Assembly (NCBI GenBank): GCA_963848035.1
Contig: CAWKCD010000001.1
Coordinates: forward strand, 930,001 to 994,000
Source of the DNA: JAVVHH01 sp963848035
GTDB lineage: Bacteria > Pseudomonadota > Alphaproteobacteria > Acetobacterales > Acetobacteraceae
DNA: 64,000 nucleotides
Direction: 5' to 3'
A program made the translations under genes and the position numbers. Every line of letters begins with the position of its first letter. The stretch's first letter is position 1. The notes beneath the pieces are model-generated. The model did not search any database and had not been told where the DNA came from. It worked only from the letters and a program-made list of their open reading frames with translations. This document shows positions 1 through 7,700 of this stretch, one piece after another.

Positions 1-1
1 C

Positions 2-1372
2 GAGCCGCCGATCGCCGAACCCGATACGCTGAGCGTCGGACGCGACATTGCGCTCGATCTCGACGGCGTCGACCCGGCGCTCGACGAGTGGTTGCGGCTT
101 CTCAGAAGTCGCGTCAGGTCGGCCCTGGCCGCTTCCAGCGCGCCGATCCGCGGCGATGCAGTGGCAACGGCGACAGTCACGTCCACTCCGAAGCGCGGCT
201 CCGTTCTCGGCGTCACGGTCCGCAATGCGATCGGGCCGCAGTCTGACGACTTCCTGGCATTCGCGCTCACCGAAGAGATCGCGACCTCTCTTGCTAGGAT
301 TCGCGGGCTGACAGTCATCTCGAGCGTCTCAGTTGCCGCCGGGTTGGAGGCCAGACGCGACCTGCGCCAGGATCTCGGCCTGGACTTCCTGCTCGAAGGT
401 TCGCTGCAACGGATCGAGCATCGGCTGCGTGTGGCGGTCAAGCTGGCCGACGCGGCGACGGGCGCGGTTTGTTGGACAGCGGTATTCACTTACGATCACA
501 GCGACCTGTTCCATGTGCAGCAGGACGTGGCCGGGCTGGTCGCGGCCGGGCTCGAGCCGGAGCTGCCGTATATTGCCGCCGAGCGGATCAAGCGGGTCGG
601 CGGCAGCGGCGAGAGCGCCTACGAGTTGGTGCTGCGCTCGATCTCGCGGATTCACCTGCTGGACCGGCGATCGTTCATGGAAGCGGGCGACCTGTTGACC
701 CGGGCGATGGATCTCGAGCCCGAATACAGCCCAGCCTATAGCTGGCTCGCTTTGTGGCATGTGTTCCTCGTCGGCCAGGGCTGGGCGCGCGATCCGCGGG
801 CGAGCATCGCCCGTGCTGGGGAGGTCGCGGAACATGCCGTGATGCTGGATCCGAACGATGCCCGCGGGCTGACAATCGCCGGGCACGTGCGGGCATTCCT
901 GCACCACCGGCTGGACGAAGCGATCCCGCTGCACGAACGCGCCCTCGCGATCAATCCGAGCCTGCCGCTCGCCTGGCATTTGAGTGGCGTGGCGCAGGCG
1001 TATTCCGGGAACCTGGCAGAAGCCCGGCGACGGATCGAGCAATGCCGGCGGCTAGCGCCGCGGGATCCGCACAGTTTTTTCGCCGATGGTGCAGCGATCA
1101 TTGTGGAGCTGCTGAGCCGCAATCATCGGGCAGCCGCCGTGATCGGGCGGCAGGTGACGCAGATGCATCCCCGGTTCTCGGCTGGCTACAAGCCGTATCT
1201 GTCGGCGCTCGGCCATCTCGGCGACGAAAAGGAGGCTGCGCTCGTGTATCGCCGCCTGCTGCAGCTTGAGCCGGACTTCACGGTGCGCGCTTTCCGCGCA
1301 AGCTCACCTTTCGCCCTCCGCGAGCACAACGACCACTACGTCTCGGGCCTCAGCCTGGCTGGCGTTCCGTAA
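2..1372 (+). CDS. TolB-like/TPR regulatory protein, 5' end outside window
   Basis: The frame is open from the first bases of the window, so the N-terminus lies upstream. The visible part (about 456 residues) begins with a helical stretch, then a TolB-like alpha/beta region with the pattern FLLEGSLQRIEHRLRVAVKL, which is typical of TolB-like domains in adenylate-cyclase or SARP-type regulators. Tetratricopeptide repeats follow in the C-terminal half (for example LDPNDARGLTIAGHVRAF and LAINPSLPLAWHLSG). In known relatives this combination follows an N-terminal winged-helix DNA-binding or cyclase domain, which would be upstream and cannot be seen. The likely role is therefore signal-responsive regulation through protein-protein contacts. 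The gene ends tail to tail with the DUF6065-like gene, overlapping it by 23 bp. Confidence 0.8.
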   Translation, partial: EPPIAEPDTLSVGRDIALDLDGVDPALDEWLRLLRSRVRSALAASSAPIRGDAVATATVTSTPKRGSVLGVTVRNAIGPQSDDFLAFALTEEIATSLARIRGLTVISSVSVAAGLEARRDLRQDLGLDFLLEGSLQRIEHRLRVAVKLADAATGAVCWTAVFTYDHSDLFHVQQDVAGLVAAGLEPELPYIAAERIKRVGGSGESAYELVLRSISRIHLLDRRSFMEAGDLLTRAMDLEPEYSPAYSWLALWHVFLVGQGWARDPRASIARAGEVAEHAVMLDPNDARGLTIAGHVRAFLHHRLDEAIPLHERALAINPSLPLAWHLSGVAQAYSGNLAEARRRIEQCRRLAPRDPHSFFADGAAIIVELLSRNHRAAAVIGRQVTQMHPRFSAGYKPYLSALGHLGDEKEAALVYRRLLQLEPDFTVRAFRASSPFALREHNDHYVSGLSLAGVP

Positions 1373-2120
1373 CCTTCGTCTCAGTCCGCCGACGCCGACG
1401 CACCTCGGCGGCATCTCGCCCGAGCGGGGCGGAAGCGCCCTCGCTGGATTTGATCACGGTCGCCGCGTATTTTGCCCAATCGTGTTTGGTGAGCGCCGAG
1501 ACGCCGGAGCGGCAGTCGAAGTCGTTCAAATGCTCGTCGGAATAGACGGAGCGATGCAGCGGCTGCGCTTGGAACAGCGGATAGTTGGCGTCGAAAGTCG
1601 TGGGCACGTCGGTTTTGGTCAGGCGAACATTGGTGAATAGCGGGCCGAACCATCGGTCGGTTTCAACGACACCCTCGAACAGGTCGTAGCCGCCTTGGCG
1701 CGGCAGATTGGCGGGCGCACGAAGGAGCAGGCTCCAGTCCGGCCGCGTCTGCGCCAGGAGACCGGACCAGACCTGCACGACACCCGGCTCCGGCAGGGCC
1801 GCCAGGAACGGCGGGGCGTAGCCTTGCGCCGATGCAGGTGCGTCGCGGTCGAAATCGGCGCTGAAACCGGGGAATTGGGCACGGCCGAGGGGAAACCAGT
1901 CATCGGCGCCTTCGCAGGTCCATGCCATCTGTTCCCCGCTCCAGAGAAGGCTGAAGGTAATCGGCGGGAACACATACCAGCCGAAGGAAGAAGCGGTGGT
2001 GACGGCTTCGCAGTAGCGAAATGCGCGGGTGGGCAACAGGCCGCCTGCCGACCGATCGGCGCGTTGCGGGGCGAGCCCGGTGGTGATGAGCTGATGAAAT
2101 CGGACCAGCGGTTCGGACAT
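1350..2120 (-). CDS. DUF6065-like protein downstream of the repeat peptide
   Basis: This is a soluble protein of about 256 residues with no signal peptide or membrane segment. From memory it resembles the uncharacterised DUF6065 family, with a central FGWYVFPPITF motif and many aromatic residues. I chose the ATG at 2120; TTG at 2132 in the same frame is also possible. It lies downstream of the 100-aa repeat peptide on the same strand, about 180 bp away and beyond a strong hairpin terminator. That arrangement suggests the two are co-transcribed by read-through at unequal levels. No catalytic motif is obvious. The function is unknown; a role with the repeat peptide (modification, binding or immunity) is inference from gene order only. 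Confidence 0.75.
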   Translation of the reverse strand: MSEPLVRFHQLITTGLAPQRADRSAGGLLPTRAFRYCEAVTTASSFGWYVFPPITFSLLWSGEQMAWTCEGADDWFPLGRAQFPGFSADFDRDAPASAQGYAPPFLAALPEPGVVQVWSGLLAQTRPDWSLLLRAPANLPRQGGYDLFEGVVETDRWFGPLFTNVRLTKTDVPTTFDANYPLFQAQPLHRSVYSDEHLNDFDCRSGVSALTKHDWAKYAATVIKSSEGASAPLGRDAAEVRRRRRTETKVTERQPG

Positions 2121-2189
2121 TCCGGCCACCAATGAAGTTCATTCAGCGCTTTACATTAAGCTGAGAGTAAATCTCGCGTTGAACGAACT

Positions 2190-2225
2190 AAAAAGGGAGA
2201 TAATGAATTCATTATCTCCCCTTTC
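2190..2225 (-). terminator. Intrinsic terminator after the repeat peptide gene
   Basis: Positions 2195-2220 form a perfect 26-bp palindrome with two 13-base arms (GGGAGATAATGAA). Read on the minus strand it is followed directly by TTTTTAG, the classic rho-independent form. It sits between the repeat peptide gene and the DUF6065-like gene. It would therefore limit expression of the downstream gene relative to the peptide. On the plus strand the following T-run is shorter, so the minus strand is the likelier direction. Confidence 0.85.
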
Positions 2226-2300
2226 ACGAGCCGAGATGTGTAGAGAGGGTGGCGCGACTATCCTGCGGCCCTCTGATGGTGTCGAGTGACGGCGAAGATG

Positions 2301-2603
2301 TTAGCGGAAGACGGGACCTTGACCGCCGAGCCGGACCTTGCCCTTGTCGGCGATCGACGCCGGACGGAACACCGGACCCTGGCCGCCGAGCCGGACCTTG
2401 CCCTTGTCGGCAATCGAGATCGTGCGGAACACCGGGCGGAACACCGGACCTTGGCCGCCGAGCCGGACCTTGCCCTGGTCGGCGATCGACGCCGGACGAA
2501 AGACCGGACCCTGGCCGCCAAGCCGAACCACACCCGCATCAGCGACCATCGAGGAGTTCGCGCTATGGTTGCGGATTACACCATCTTGGGTTGTGATGCT
2601 CAT
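2301..2603 (-). CDS. Tandem-repeat peptide of 100 aa, possible multicore precursor
   Basis: The product is a 100-residue basic, Gly-rich peptide. Residues 1-25 form a degenerate leader-like segment. Four exact copies of VRLGGQGPVFR follow at residues 26-36, 46-56, 70-80 and 90-100, separated by PASIADKGK-type linkers. The basic period is 20 residues (60 bp), with one 4-residue PVFR insertion after the second copy. The stop codon follows the last copy directly. A good Shine-Dalgarno (AGAGGA) lies 8 bases before the ATG. There is no signal peptide and no cysteine. A short ORF with identical repeats, its own terminator, a downstream conserved protein and a divergent exporter resembles a ribosomally made precursor with several cores, but that is inference. 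It could instead be a repetitive structural or binding peptide. Confidence 0.75.
   Translation of the reverse strand: MSITTQDGVIRNHSANSSMVADAGVVRLGGQGPVFRPASIADQGKVRLGGQGPVFRPVFRTISIADKGKVRLGGQGPVFRPASIADKGKVRLGGQGPVFR
2304..2528 (-). repeat. Tandem 60-bp coding repeats
   Basis: Four near-identical 33-bp blocks encode VRLGGQGPVFR on the minus strand, at 2496-2528, 2436-2468, 2364-2396 and 2304-2336. The spacing is 60 bp, except for one 72-bp interval caused by an extra 12-bp PVFR unit. Similarity at the nucleotide level, including most synonymous positions, points to recent expansion by slippage or unequal recombination. The repeats lie wholly inside the peptide gene. Confidence 0.9.
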
Positions 2604-2735
2604 CGATATATCCTCTATTTTGGATCGTTAACCAAAGGCTGCGGCCTCTAACCGCCTCAGCCATCGCGTAAGCACATCTTGCCTATCTGTTCCTGTTATG
2701 TCCACTGTTTGTTCTCATTGGCACGGAAAAAATCT

Positions 2736-3827
2736 ATGTCGTCCCATGCGGTCCCGCGGCTGGCTTCCGGAAGAGAACTGGTGCTGTTCAGCGTCCTCAA
2801 CGGCGCCGGCGTCTCGACGCTTTATTGGGCGCAGTCCCTGGTCGTCCAGGCATCGGCTGAATTCGGCACATCGTTGGCCGTCAAACTGATGCCGGGCGCG
2901 ACATTGGCCGGCTATGCCGCCGGCGTCGCATTGTTGGCGGCCGTCGCGCGCGATCTGACATCCCCCGCCGGGCTGACGCTGCATTTGCTTTTGTTGACCG
3001 CCGGGCTCTGCGCCGTCGCGAGCGCGCCGGGCCCGACCATTGCTGCGGCCGCTTGTCTGCTGATTGGGCTGGGATGTTCTCTGACCCAGCGGCTGATGGC
3101 CTGCGCGACGAACGCAGTTCCTGCGGCAGCCCGGTCCGAAACGATCGGGCGCGTCATTGCCGGGGGCCTGCTCGGGATCGTCCTGGCGCGCGCCTGCGTT
3201 CCGCTCGCTTCCGCCTGGCTCGGCTGGCGCACCATGTTCTGGACCGATGCCCTGATCGTCACCGCATTGGGAGCCGGGGTCGTCCTGACCTTTGATCGAG
3301 CCGATCTTGCGTTGCAGAACGTCAGACGCGAGTTGCCTTCCGCGACCGCTCTGTGGCGCAACGAGCGAGTGCTGCGGCGCGCTGCGGTCCAGCAAGCCCT
3401 GGTATTTGCCGCATTCAATTTCGGATGGGCGTTGTTTCCACGATTGCTGAGGGTGGACAGCTTGGCGCCGAGCTTGCCGATGGGAAGCGTGGCAATCCTC
3501 GGCGCCGGTGCGGCCGTCCTGTCCGGACGGTTATGCGGCGATCGCAATCCCGCAATGGTGGCGCGGGCCGGCCTGCTGATGGTCCTGGGCGCGACTCTCG
3601 CGCTGATCGCTACCGTCACCCTGGAGCATCGGCCATCCGCAGTGCTCTACTGCGTCGCGATGGCGTTCCTCGACATCGGCACTCAGATCGCGTTAGTGGC
3701 CAACCAGGCCCGTGCGCAAGCGCTCGCCGCAACGCCCCCGGTTCGCGGACGGATCACCGCGATCGTGACCACGGTCGGGTTTGCGGGGGGTGCGATCGGC
3801 GCAGCGATGGGGAACCTGCTTGGCTGA
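2736..3827 (+). CDS. MFS-type transporter
   Basis: This is an integral membrane protein of about 363 residues, almost entirely alternating hydrophobic segments, with about 11-12 predicted helices. Short loops such as RGRITAIVTTVGFAGGAIG near the C-terminus are typical of major facilitator superfamily drug and metabolite exporters. The ATG at 2736 is preferred over the upstream in-frame TTG at 2679, because the hydrophobic core begins soon after it. The protein is slightly shorter than the usual 390-420 residues. The gene is divergent from the repeat peptide gene with about 130 bp between their starts, so they may share a control region. Export of a product of the peptide/DUF6065 unit is possible, but the substrate cannot be read from sequence. 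Confidence 0.85.
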   Translation: MSSHAVPRLASGRELVLFSVLNGAGVSTLYWAQSLVVQASAEFGTSLAVKLMPGATLAGYAAGVALLAAVARDLTSPAGLTLHLLLLTAGLCAVASAPGPTIAAAACLLIGLGCSLTQRLMACATNAVPAAARSETIGRVIAGGLLGIVLARACVPLASAWLGWRTMFWTDALIVTALGAGVVLTFDRADLALQNVRRELPSATALWRNERVLRRAAVQQALVFAAFNFGWALFPRLLRVDSLAPSLPMGSVAILGAGAAVLSGRLCGDRNPAMVARAGLLMVLGATLALIATVTLEHRPSAVLYCVAMAFLDIGTQIALVANQARAQALAATPPVRGRITAIVTTVGFAGGAIGAAMGNLLG

Positions 3828-3950
3828 TCTGCTCGCGAAAGCGTGATCATCTTCCGACGCATTTTCGACGCCTGACCACGACGGTTCGACGCGGGGTTTC
3901 GGCCCGCACCCCTCTACAGTTCTCCCGACGAAAAACGATCGGGGTGCGTT

Positions 3951-4157
3951 ATGCGCGACATACTAGCCGGAGGCGTATTTACCCCTGCACACGTGCCGGC
4001 ATTCCTTATTCCGACGGCCAAACCGCGGCCCCGCCGACGGGTGGCGCGCAAGACGTTCTCGCGGACCCGCGCCGGCGTTTCGGTGTCGACGGTGCAGCCG
4101 GGTCAGCTGGCCTCGCCCCACCTGACGCGCGGGTTCCCGTCACTCGCCCTCCACTAG
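3951..4157 (+). CDS. Doubtful small ORF in a 384-bp gap
   Basis: The stretch between the MFS gene and the MaoC-like gene (3828-4211) holds no recognised gene. The only candidate is this 68-codon frame, which encodes a basic peptide without a known motif. It has no convincing ribosome binding site and shows no clear resemblance to a known family. No strong hairpin was noticed in the gap. Most likely it is non-coding, possibly carrying the promoter for the MaoC-like gene. Confidence 0.15.
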   Translation: MRDILAGGVFTPAHVPAFLIPTAKPRPRRRVARKTFSRTRAGVSVSTVQPGQLASPHLTRGFPSLALH

Positions 4158-4211
4158 TCGCAGGCAGGTCGTTCCACTCCGGGTGGTGTCTGCGGTAGTC
4201 TCGGCCGCATT

Positions 4212-4604
4212 ATGGCGAACCTGCTGTTCCTCGAAGACCTCAGCCCCGGCCAACGGTTCGCATCGCCCGAACGTGAGATCGACAACGATCCCGCCGGATG
4301 GTTCGGCACCAGCCCGGACCGTGCGAGCGAGTTGCACATCGCCAGCATGACCATGCGATTGCTCGTCGACAGCGACTTCCGTCCCGCCGGCGGCATCCTC
4401 GGAGCGGGGATCGAAGGGCTGCAATGGCCGACCCCGGCGCGACCCGGCGATCGGCTTCATGTCGAAATCGAAGTGCTCGAGGTCCGCCGCTCCAAAAGCC
4501 GGCCCGACCGCGGGCTCGCACGCATCCGCAACGTCACGCTCAACAGCGCTAACGAGACGATGCAGGTCATGATCTCGACCTCCATCATGCGCGCGCGGAG
4601 TTAG
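4212..4604 (+). CDS. MaoC-like hotdog protein lacking the catalytic motif
   Basis: The 130-residue product matches the C-terminal half of MaoC-type (R)-specific enoyl-CoA hydratases. It begins with the usual FLEDLSPGQRF opening. The later part, from SMTMRLLVDSDF through GAGIEGLQWPTPARPGD and SRPDRGLARI, aligns with the family. Between these, where MaoC proteins carry the catalytic Asp and His (FDPQPFH-type loop), this protein has a shorter unrelated segment (EREIDNDPAGWFGTSPDRA). The active-site pair is not visible, so it may be non-catalytic or a CoA-ester binding protein. It converges on the box thioesterase gene with a 4-bp overlap. Confidence 0.75.
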   Translation: MANLLFLEDLSPGQRFASPEREIDNDPAGWFGTSPDRASELHIASMTMRLLVDSDFRPAGGILGAGIEGLQWPTPARPGDRLHVEIEVLEVRRSKSRPDRGLARIRNVTLNSANETMQVMISTSIMRARS

Positions 4605-5101
4605 CGCAGCGGGGCTGCGAGGGCCAACTCGGCTTCGATCACGGGCGCGAAGCGCGCCGGCACCGCGATCGTCTCATACGTGTCGGTCCGCACGCACGAG
4701 CAGACGAAGCGGCCGGTCCAGCATAGCCGGCCATCGGCCTCGGCCCGTGATTCAACCACGAAATGAAGCGACGAGCGGCCGACGCGGTCAAGCAGGACGC
4801 GCGTTGCCAGACGGTCGTGCGGCGTCATGCGGCCCCGAAAATCGATCTCCATGTGGACGAAGGGCGTGCCGAAACCGTGCGTCTCGTTCATGTCGTAGAA
4901 ACCAACGCCGAGCCGGTCGATGAACCAGGCCTCGATCGCTTCGAGCGCGAAGTGGCCGACGCGGGCGGTGTAGACGATGCGGGCCGCATCCGTATCCCCC
5001 CAGCTGACCTGGCGGCGGTGGATGAAGGGGTCAGTAGGTTTCGACGTGGAACCGACCCTCCTGCACCATGCGGTCCCGCAAGGCGAGCCAGTCGATCCCA
5101 T
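4601..5101 (-). CDS. Acyl-CoA thioesterase (4-hydroxybenzoyl-CoA thioesterase type)
   Basis: This hotdog-fold thioesterase begins its family homology at HRRQVSWGDTDAARIVYTAR, which contains the Asp-bearing WGDTDAARIVY motif of 4-hydroxybenzoyl-CoA thioesterases. It is the last gene of the box operon. It probably hydrolyses stalled aromatic CoA esters to release CoA, as suggested for other box clusters. The start is uncertain. No ATG, GTG or TTG lies near the domain boundary (about 5025), and the first ATG in frame is at 5101, which would overlap boxA by about 70 bp. A non-standard start or a small sequence error is possible. Confidence 0.8.
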   Translation of the reverse strand: MGSTGSPCGTAWCRRVGSTSKPTDPFIHRRQVSWGDTDAARIVYTARVGHFALEAIEAWFIDRLGVGFYDMNETHGFGTPFVHMEIDFRGRMTPHDRLATRVLLDRVGRSSLHFVVESRAEADGRLCWTGRFVCSCVRTDTYETIAVPARFAPVIEAELALAAPLR

Positions 5102-6224
5102 TGCCGCGGCCGATCTCGGTGAGCGCCAACTCGACGCCTTCTTCGAGACCGCGCAGACCGCAGATATAGACGTGCAGCTTGGGCCGGGCCAACAACGCGA
5201 CGATCTGATCGGCGCGGGCCCGGATGCGGTCCTGCACGTACTCCTTCGCCTGATCCGGCACTCTCGAGAACACCAGTTCCTGCGCCATGATCTGCGCCGG
5301 CACTTTGCGCAGCGGGCCAAAATACGGCAACTCGCCGGGCGTGCGGGCGCCGAAATAGAGATGCAGGCGGCCCGCGCCCTGCTGCGCCAAGCGGCGGCGG
5401 CGCTCGGTAAAGCCGCGGAACGGAGCCGAGCCGGTGCCGGTGCAGATCATCAGGATGTCGGCATCCGGATCGTCCGGCATCAGGAAGGTAGCGCCATAGG
5501 GCCCCATCACCTCGATCGTCGAGCCGAGCGGCAGATCGCACAGCCAATTCGACGCCACGCCACGCACTTCGCCGTCGACGCGCTTGACCGTGAGCGCCAG
5601 GTTGGCGGTGTTCGGCCGCTCGCCATCGCGAGCGCTCGCGATCGAGTAGAGGCGCATGGCGTGTGGGCGCCCATTGGTATCGAGGCCCGGCGGGACGACG
5701 CCGATGCTCTGGCCCTCCAGCACCGGGAAGGCGGTGGCGCCGAAGTCGAGGATGATATGACGGACGTCGGACTCCGCGTCGGCCGCGGTGATGCGGTGGT
5801 TGCCGGTCACCGTCGCCGTCGCCGGGCGGGCGCGATTGAACAGGTTGACCCGGGGCTTGGATGCGGAGGCCGGCGCGCGAGCGTGTCGGGCGGCGCCGCG
5901 GTGCGCGCTTTCCAGGAGGGAAGCGGCTTCGTCGTCGAGCGCGTCGGGCGCAGCTTCGGCGATCGCAGGCCGCGGCGGCAGTTCGAGCCACGAAAGCTGG
6001 TCGTCGAGCGAGAACGGGGTCGGCACCACGAACCAGTTGTCGATCGAGCCGGTTGGACAGGGGCCGACGCAATCCATGCAGAAATTGCAGATGGCCGGGT
6101 CTACGACGTAGTTGTTGTCGTCGTGCGTGATGGCGCCGATCGGGCAGGTCGCTTCGCACGTGTTGCAGCGGATGCAGATCTCCGGATCGATGAGATGCTG
6201 CTTTTGCCCGGCCATTCCGTCCAT
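5031..6224 (-). CDS. boxA: Benzoyl-CoA oxygenase reductase component BoxA
   Basis: BoxA passes electrons from NADPH to the BoxB epoxidase. The 397-residue protein starts with two [4Fe-4S] ferredoxin motifs, CIRCNTCEATCP near residue 18 and CNFCMDCVGPCP near residue 46. An acidic/proline linker follows, then a ferredoxin-NADP reductase-like FAD and NADP module (MRLYSIASARDGE for FAD; MICTGTGSAPFRGF for the nucleotide). The C-terminus FHVETY is typical of FNR-type reductases. It is 4 bp downstream of boxB and co-directional with boxB, boxC and the ligase, so the cluster forms one operon. Confidence 0.97.
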   Translation of the reverse strand: MDGMAGQKQHLIDPEICIRCNTCEATCPIGAITHDDNNYVVDPAICNFCMDCVGPCPTGSIDNWFVVPTPFSLDDQLSWLELPPRPAIAEAAPDALDDEAASLLESAHRGAARHARAPASASKPRVNLFNRARPATATVTGNHRITAADAESDVRHIILDFGATAFPVLEGQSIGVVPPGLDTNGRPHAMRLYSIASARDGERPNTANLALTVKRVDGEVRGVASNWLCDLPLGSTIEVMGPYGATFLMPDDPDADILMICTGTGSAPFRGFTERRRRLAQQGAGRLHLYFGARTPGELPYFGPLRKVPAQIMAQELVFSRVPDQAKEYVQDRIRARADQIVALLARPKLHVYICGLRGLEEGVELALTEIGRGNGIDWLALRDRMVQEGRFHVETY

Positions 6225-6228
6225 GGCG

Positions 6229-7689
6229 TCAGGCGTGGATCTGGACGTATTCGAATTCGCCCGGCTGGTTGTCGATCCCGGCCTTCGGCGGCGCGATCCA
6301 GCCGGCGTAGTGGCCCGGCCGCGCTTCCGGCTGCATCAGCCCGTCGATGAAGATCGCGTCGGCGGGGTTCGGCAGGGTCGCCGCGCGGATCGTCTCCCAC
6401 TCCGCATCGGTGAGGACGCGGCCGGTGGTGTCGGTGTGGACCTTGGCGAACTCGCCGATGTGCCGGTTGAAGGCGACGTGCGGAAGGGTAAGTTTGAAGT
6501 CGATCCCGGCCTTCTCGATGACGCGGTTCCAACGCGTCACGCCCGAAGCACAATCCTGCACATAATCGTCGCGCAGCCGCATGTTTAGCGCGGAGAGCGC
6601 CGGCACGTGCTCCTCGACGAGCGCGCCGTCGCGTAGGCGCAGCACCGGATAGGTGTCGGACTCGAGCAGGTGGTCGTCGGCGAGCTTGTCCTCGCGGTAG
6701 CGACCCTTGATGCCCGCGTGGAATGCATTGGCGGCGTTGGTGCTGATCTCGTTGCCGAACAGGTCGAGCGTCAAGGAGAAGTGGAGGTTCATCTTGCGCT
6801 GGATGGTCGGCAGGTCGATCACCCCGAGGGCGCGGACCGCGGCCTCGTCGTTGGGATCCTTGAGGCCGGCGTCAGTCATCGCCCGGCAGGTCCGCTCGAT
6901 CACGCGGGATACGCCGCTGTCGCCCACGAACATGTGGTGCGCCTCTTCGGTCAGCATGAAGCGGCAGGTGCGGGACAGGGGGTCGAAGCCGGACTGGGCG
7001 AGCGCTTCGAGCTGCATCTTGCCGTCGCGATCGGTGAAGTAGGTGAACATGAAGAAGGAGAGCCAATCCGGCGTCGCCTCGTTGAAGGCGCCGAGCATGC
7101 GCGGCGTATCGGCGTCGCCGGAGCGGCGACGGAGCAGGTCGTCGGCCTCCTCGCGGCCTTCCTTGCCGAAATATTTCTGCAGCAGATAGACCATCGCCCA
7201 GAGATGACGGCCTTCCTCGACATTCACTTGGAACAGATTTCGAAGATCGTAGAGCGAGGGCGCGGTCTTGCCGAGGTGACGCTGCTGCTCGACCGAGGCC
7301 GGTTCTGTGTCACCCTGGATGACGAGCAGGCGGCGCAGGATGGCGCGGTATTCGCCGGGGACTTCCTGCCAGGCGGGCTCACCCTTGTGACGGCCGAACG
7401 GGATGGTGCGGCCCTGGACGGCGGGGGCCAGCAGCACGCCCCATTTGTATTCTGGCATCCGCACGAAATCGAACTTGGCCCAGCCCTTCGGGTCCACGCT
7501 GATCGCGGTGCGCAGATAGACCAAGCTCTCCTGGAAGCCTTCGGGGCCCATGTCCTTCCACCAGGAGATGTAGCCGGGGTGCCAGGTCTCGAGCGCCTTG
7601 CGGACGCGCTGGTCAGCGCCGAGACCGACGTTGTTCGGGATCAGGCCGTCGTAATCGACGTTCATTGGATTGGGCATGCCGTCGGGCAT
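6229..7689 (-). CDS. boxB: Benzoyl-CoA 2,3-epoxidase BoxB
   Basis: BoxB is the diiron monooxygenase that converts benzoyl-CoA to 2,3-epoxybenzoyl-CoA in the aerobic CoA-dependent benzoate pathway. The protein has 486 residues, close to the usual length. The two iron-binding helices are visible as VEEGRHLWAMVYLL and LTEEAHHMFVGDSG. The N-terminal segment NNVGLGADQRVRKALETWHP is characteristic of the family. It sits between boxC (11 bp away) and boxA (4 bp away). Confidence 0.97.
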   Translation of the reverse strand: MPDGMPNPMNVDYDGLIPNNVGLGADQRVRKALETWHPGYISWWKDMGPEGFQESLVYLRTAISVDPKGWAKFDFVRMPEYKWGVLLAPAVQGRTIPFGRHKGEPAWQEVPGEYRAILRRLLVIQGDTEPASVEQQRHLGKTAPSLYDLRNLFQVNVEEGRHLWAMVYLLQKYFGKEGREEADDLLRRRSGDADTPRMLGAFNEATPDWLSFFMFTYFTDRDGKMQLEALAQSGFDPLSRTCRFMLTEEAHHMFVGDSGVSRVIERTCRAMTDAGLKDPNDEAAVRALGVIDLPTIQRKMNLHFSLTLDLFGNEISTNAANAFHAGIKGRYREDKLADDHLLESDTYPVLRLRDGALVEEHVPALSALNMRLRDDYVQDCASGVTRWNRVIEKAGIDFKLTLPHVAFNRHIGEFAKVHTDTTGRVLTDAEWETIRAATLPNPADAIFIDGLMQPEARPGHYAGWIAPPKAGIDNQPGEFEYVQIHA

Positions 7690-7700
7690 TGGGGGACTCC

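Noticed and set aside
2258..2651. Alternative open frames on both strands through the 60-bp repeats, and a possible CRISPR array
   Set aside because: The repeats are adjacent coding units without unique spacers, and only the minus frame at 2301-2603 has a good ribosome site and a stop directly after the last repeat.
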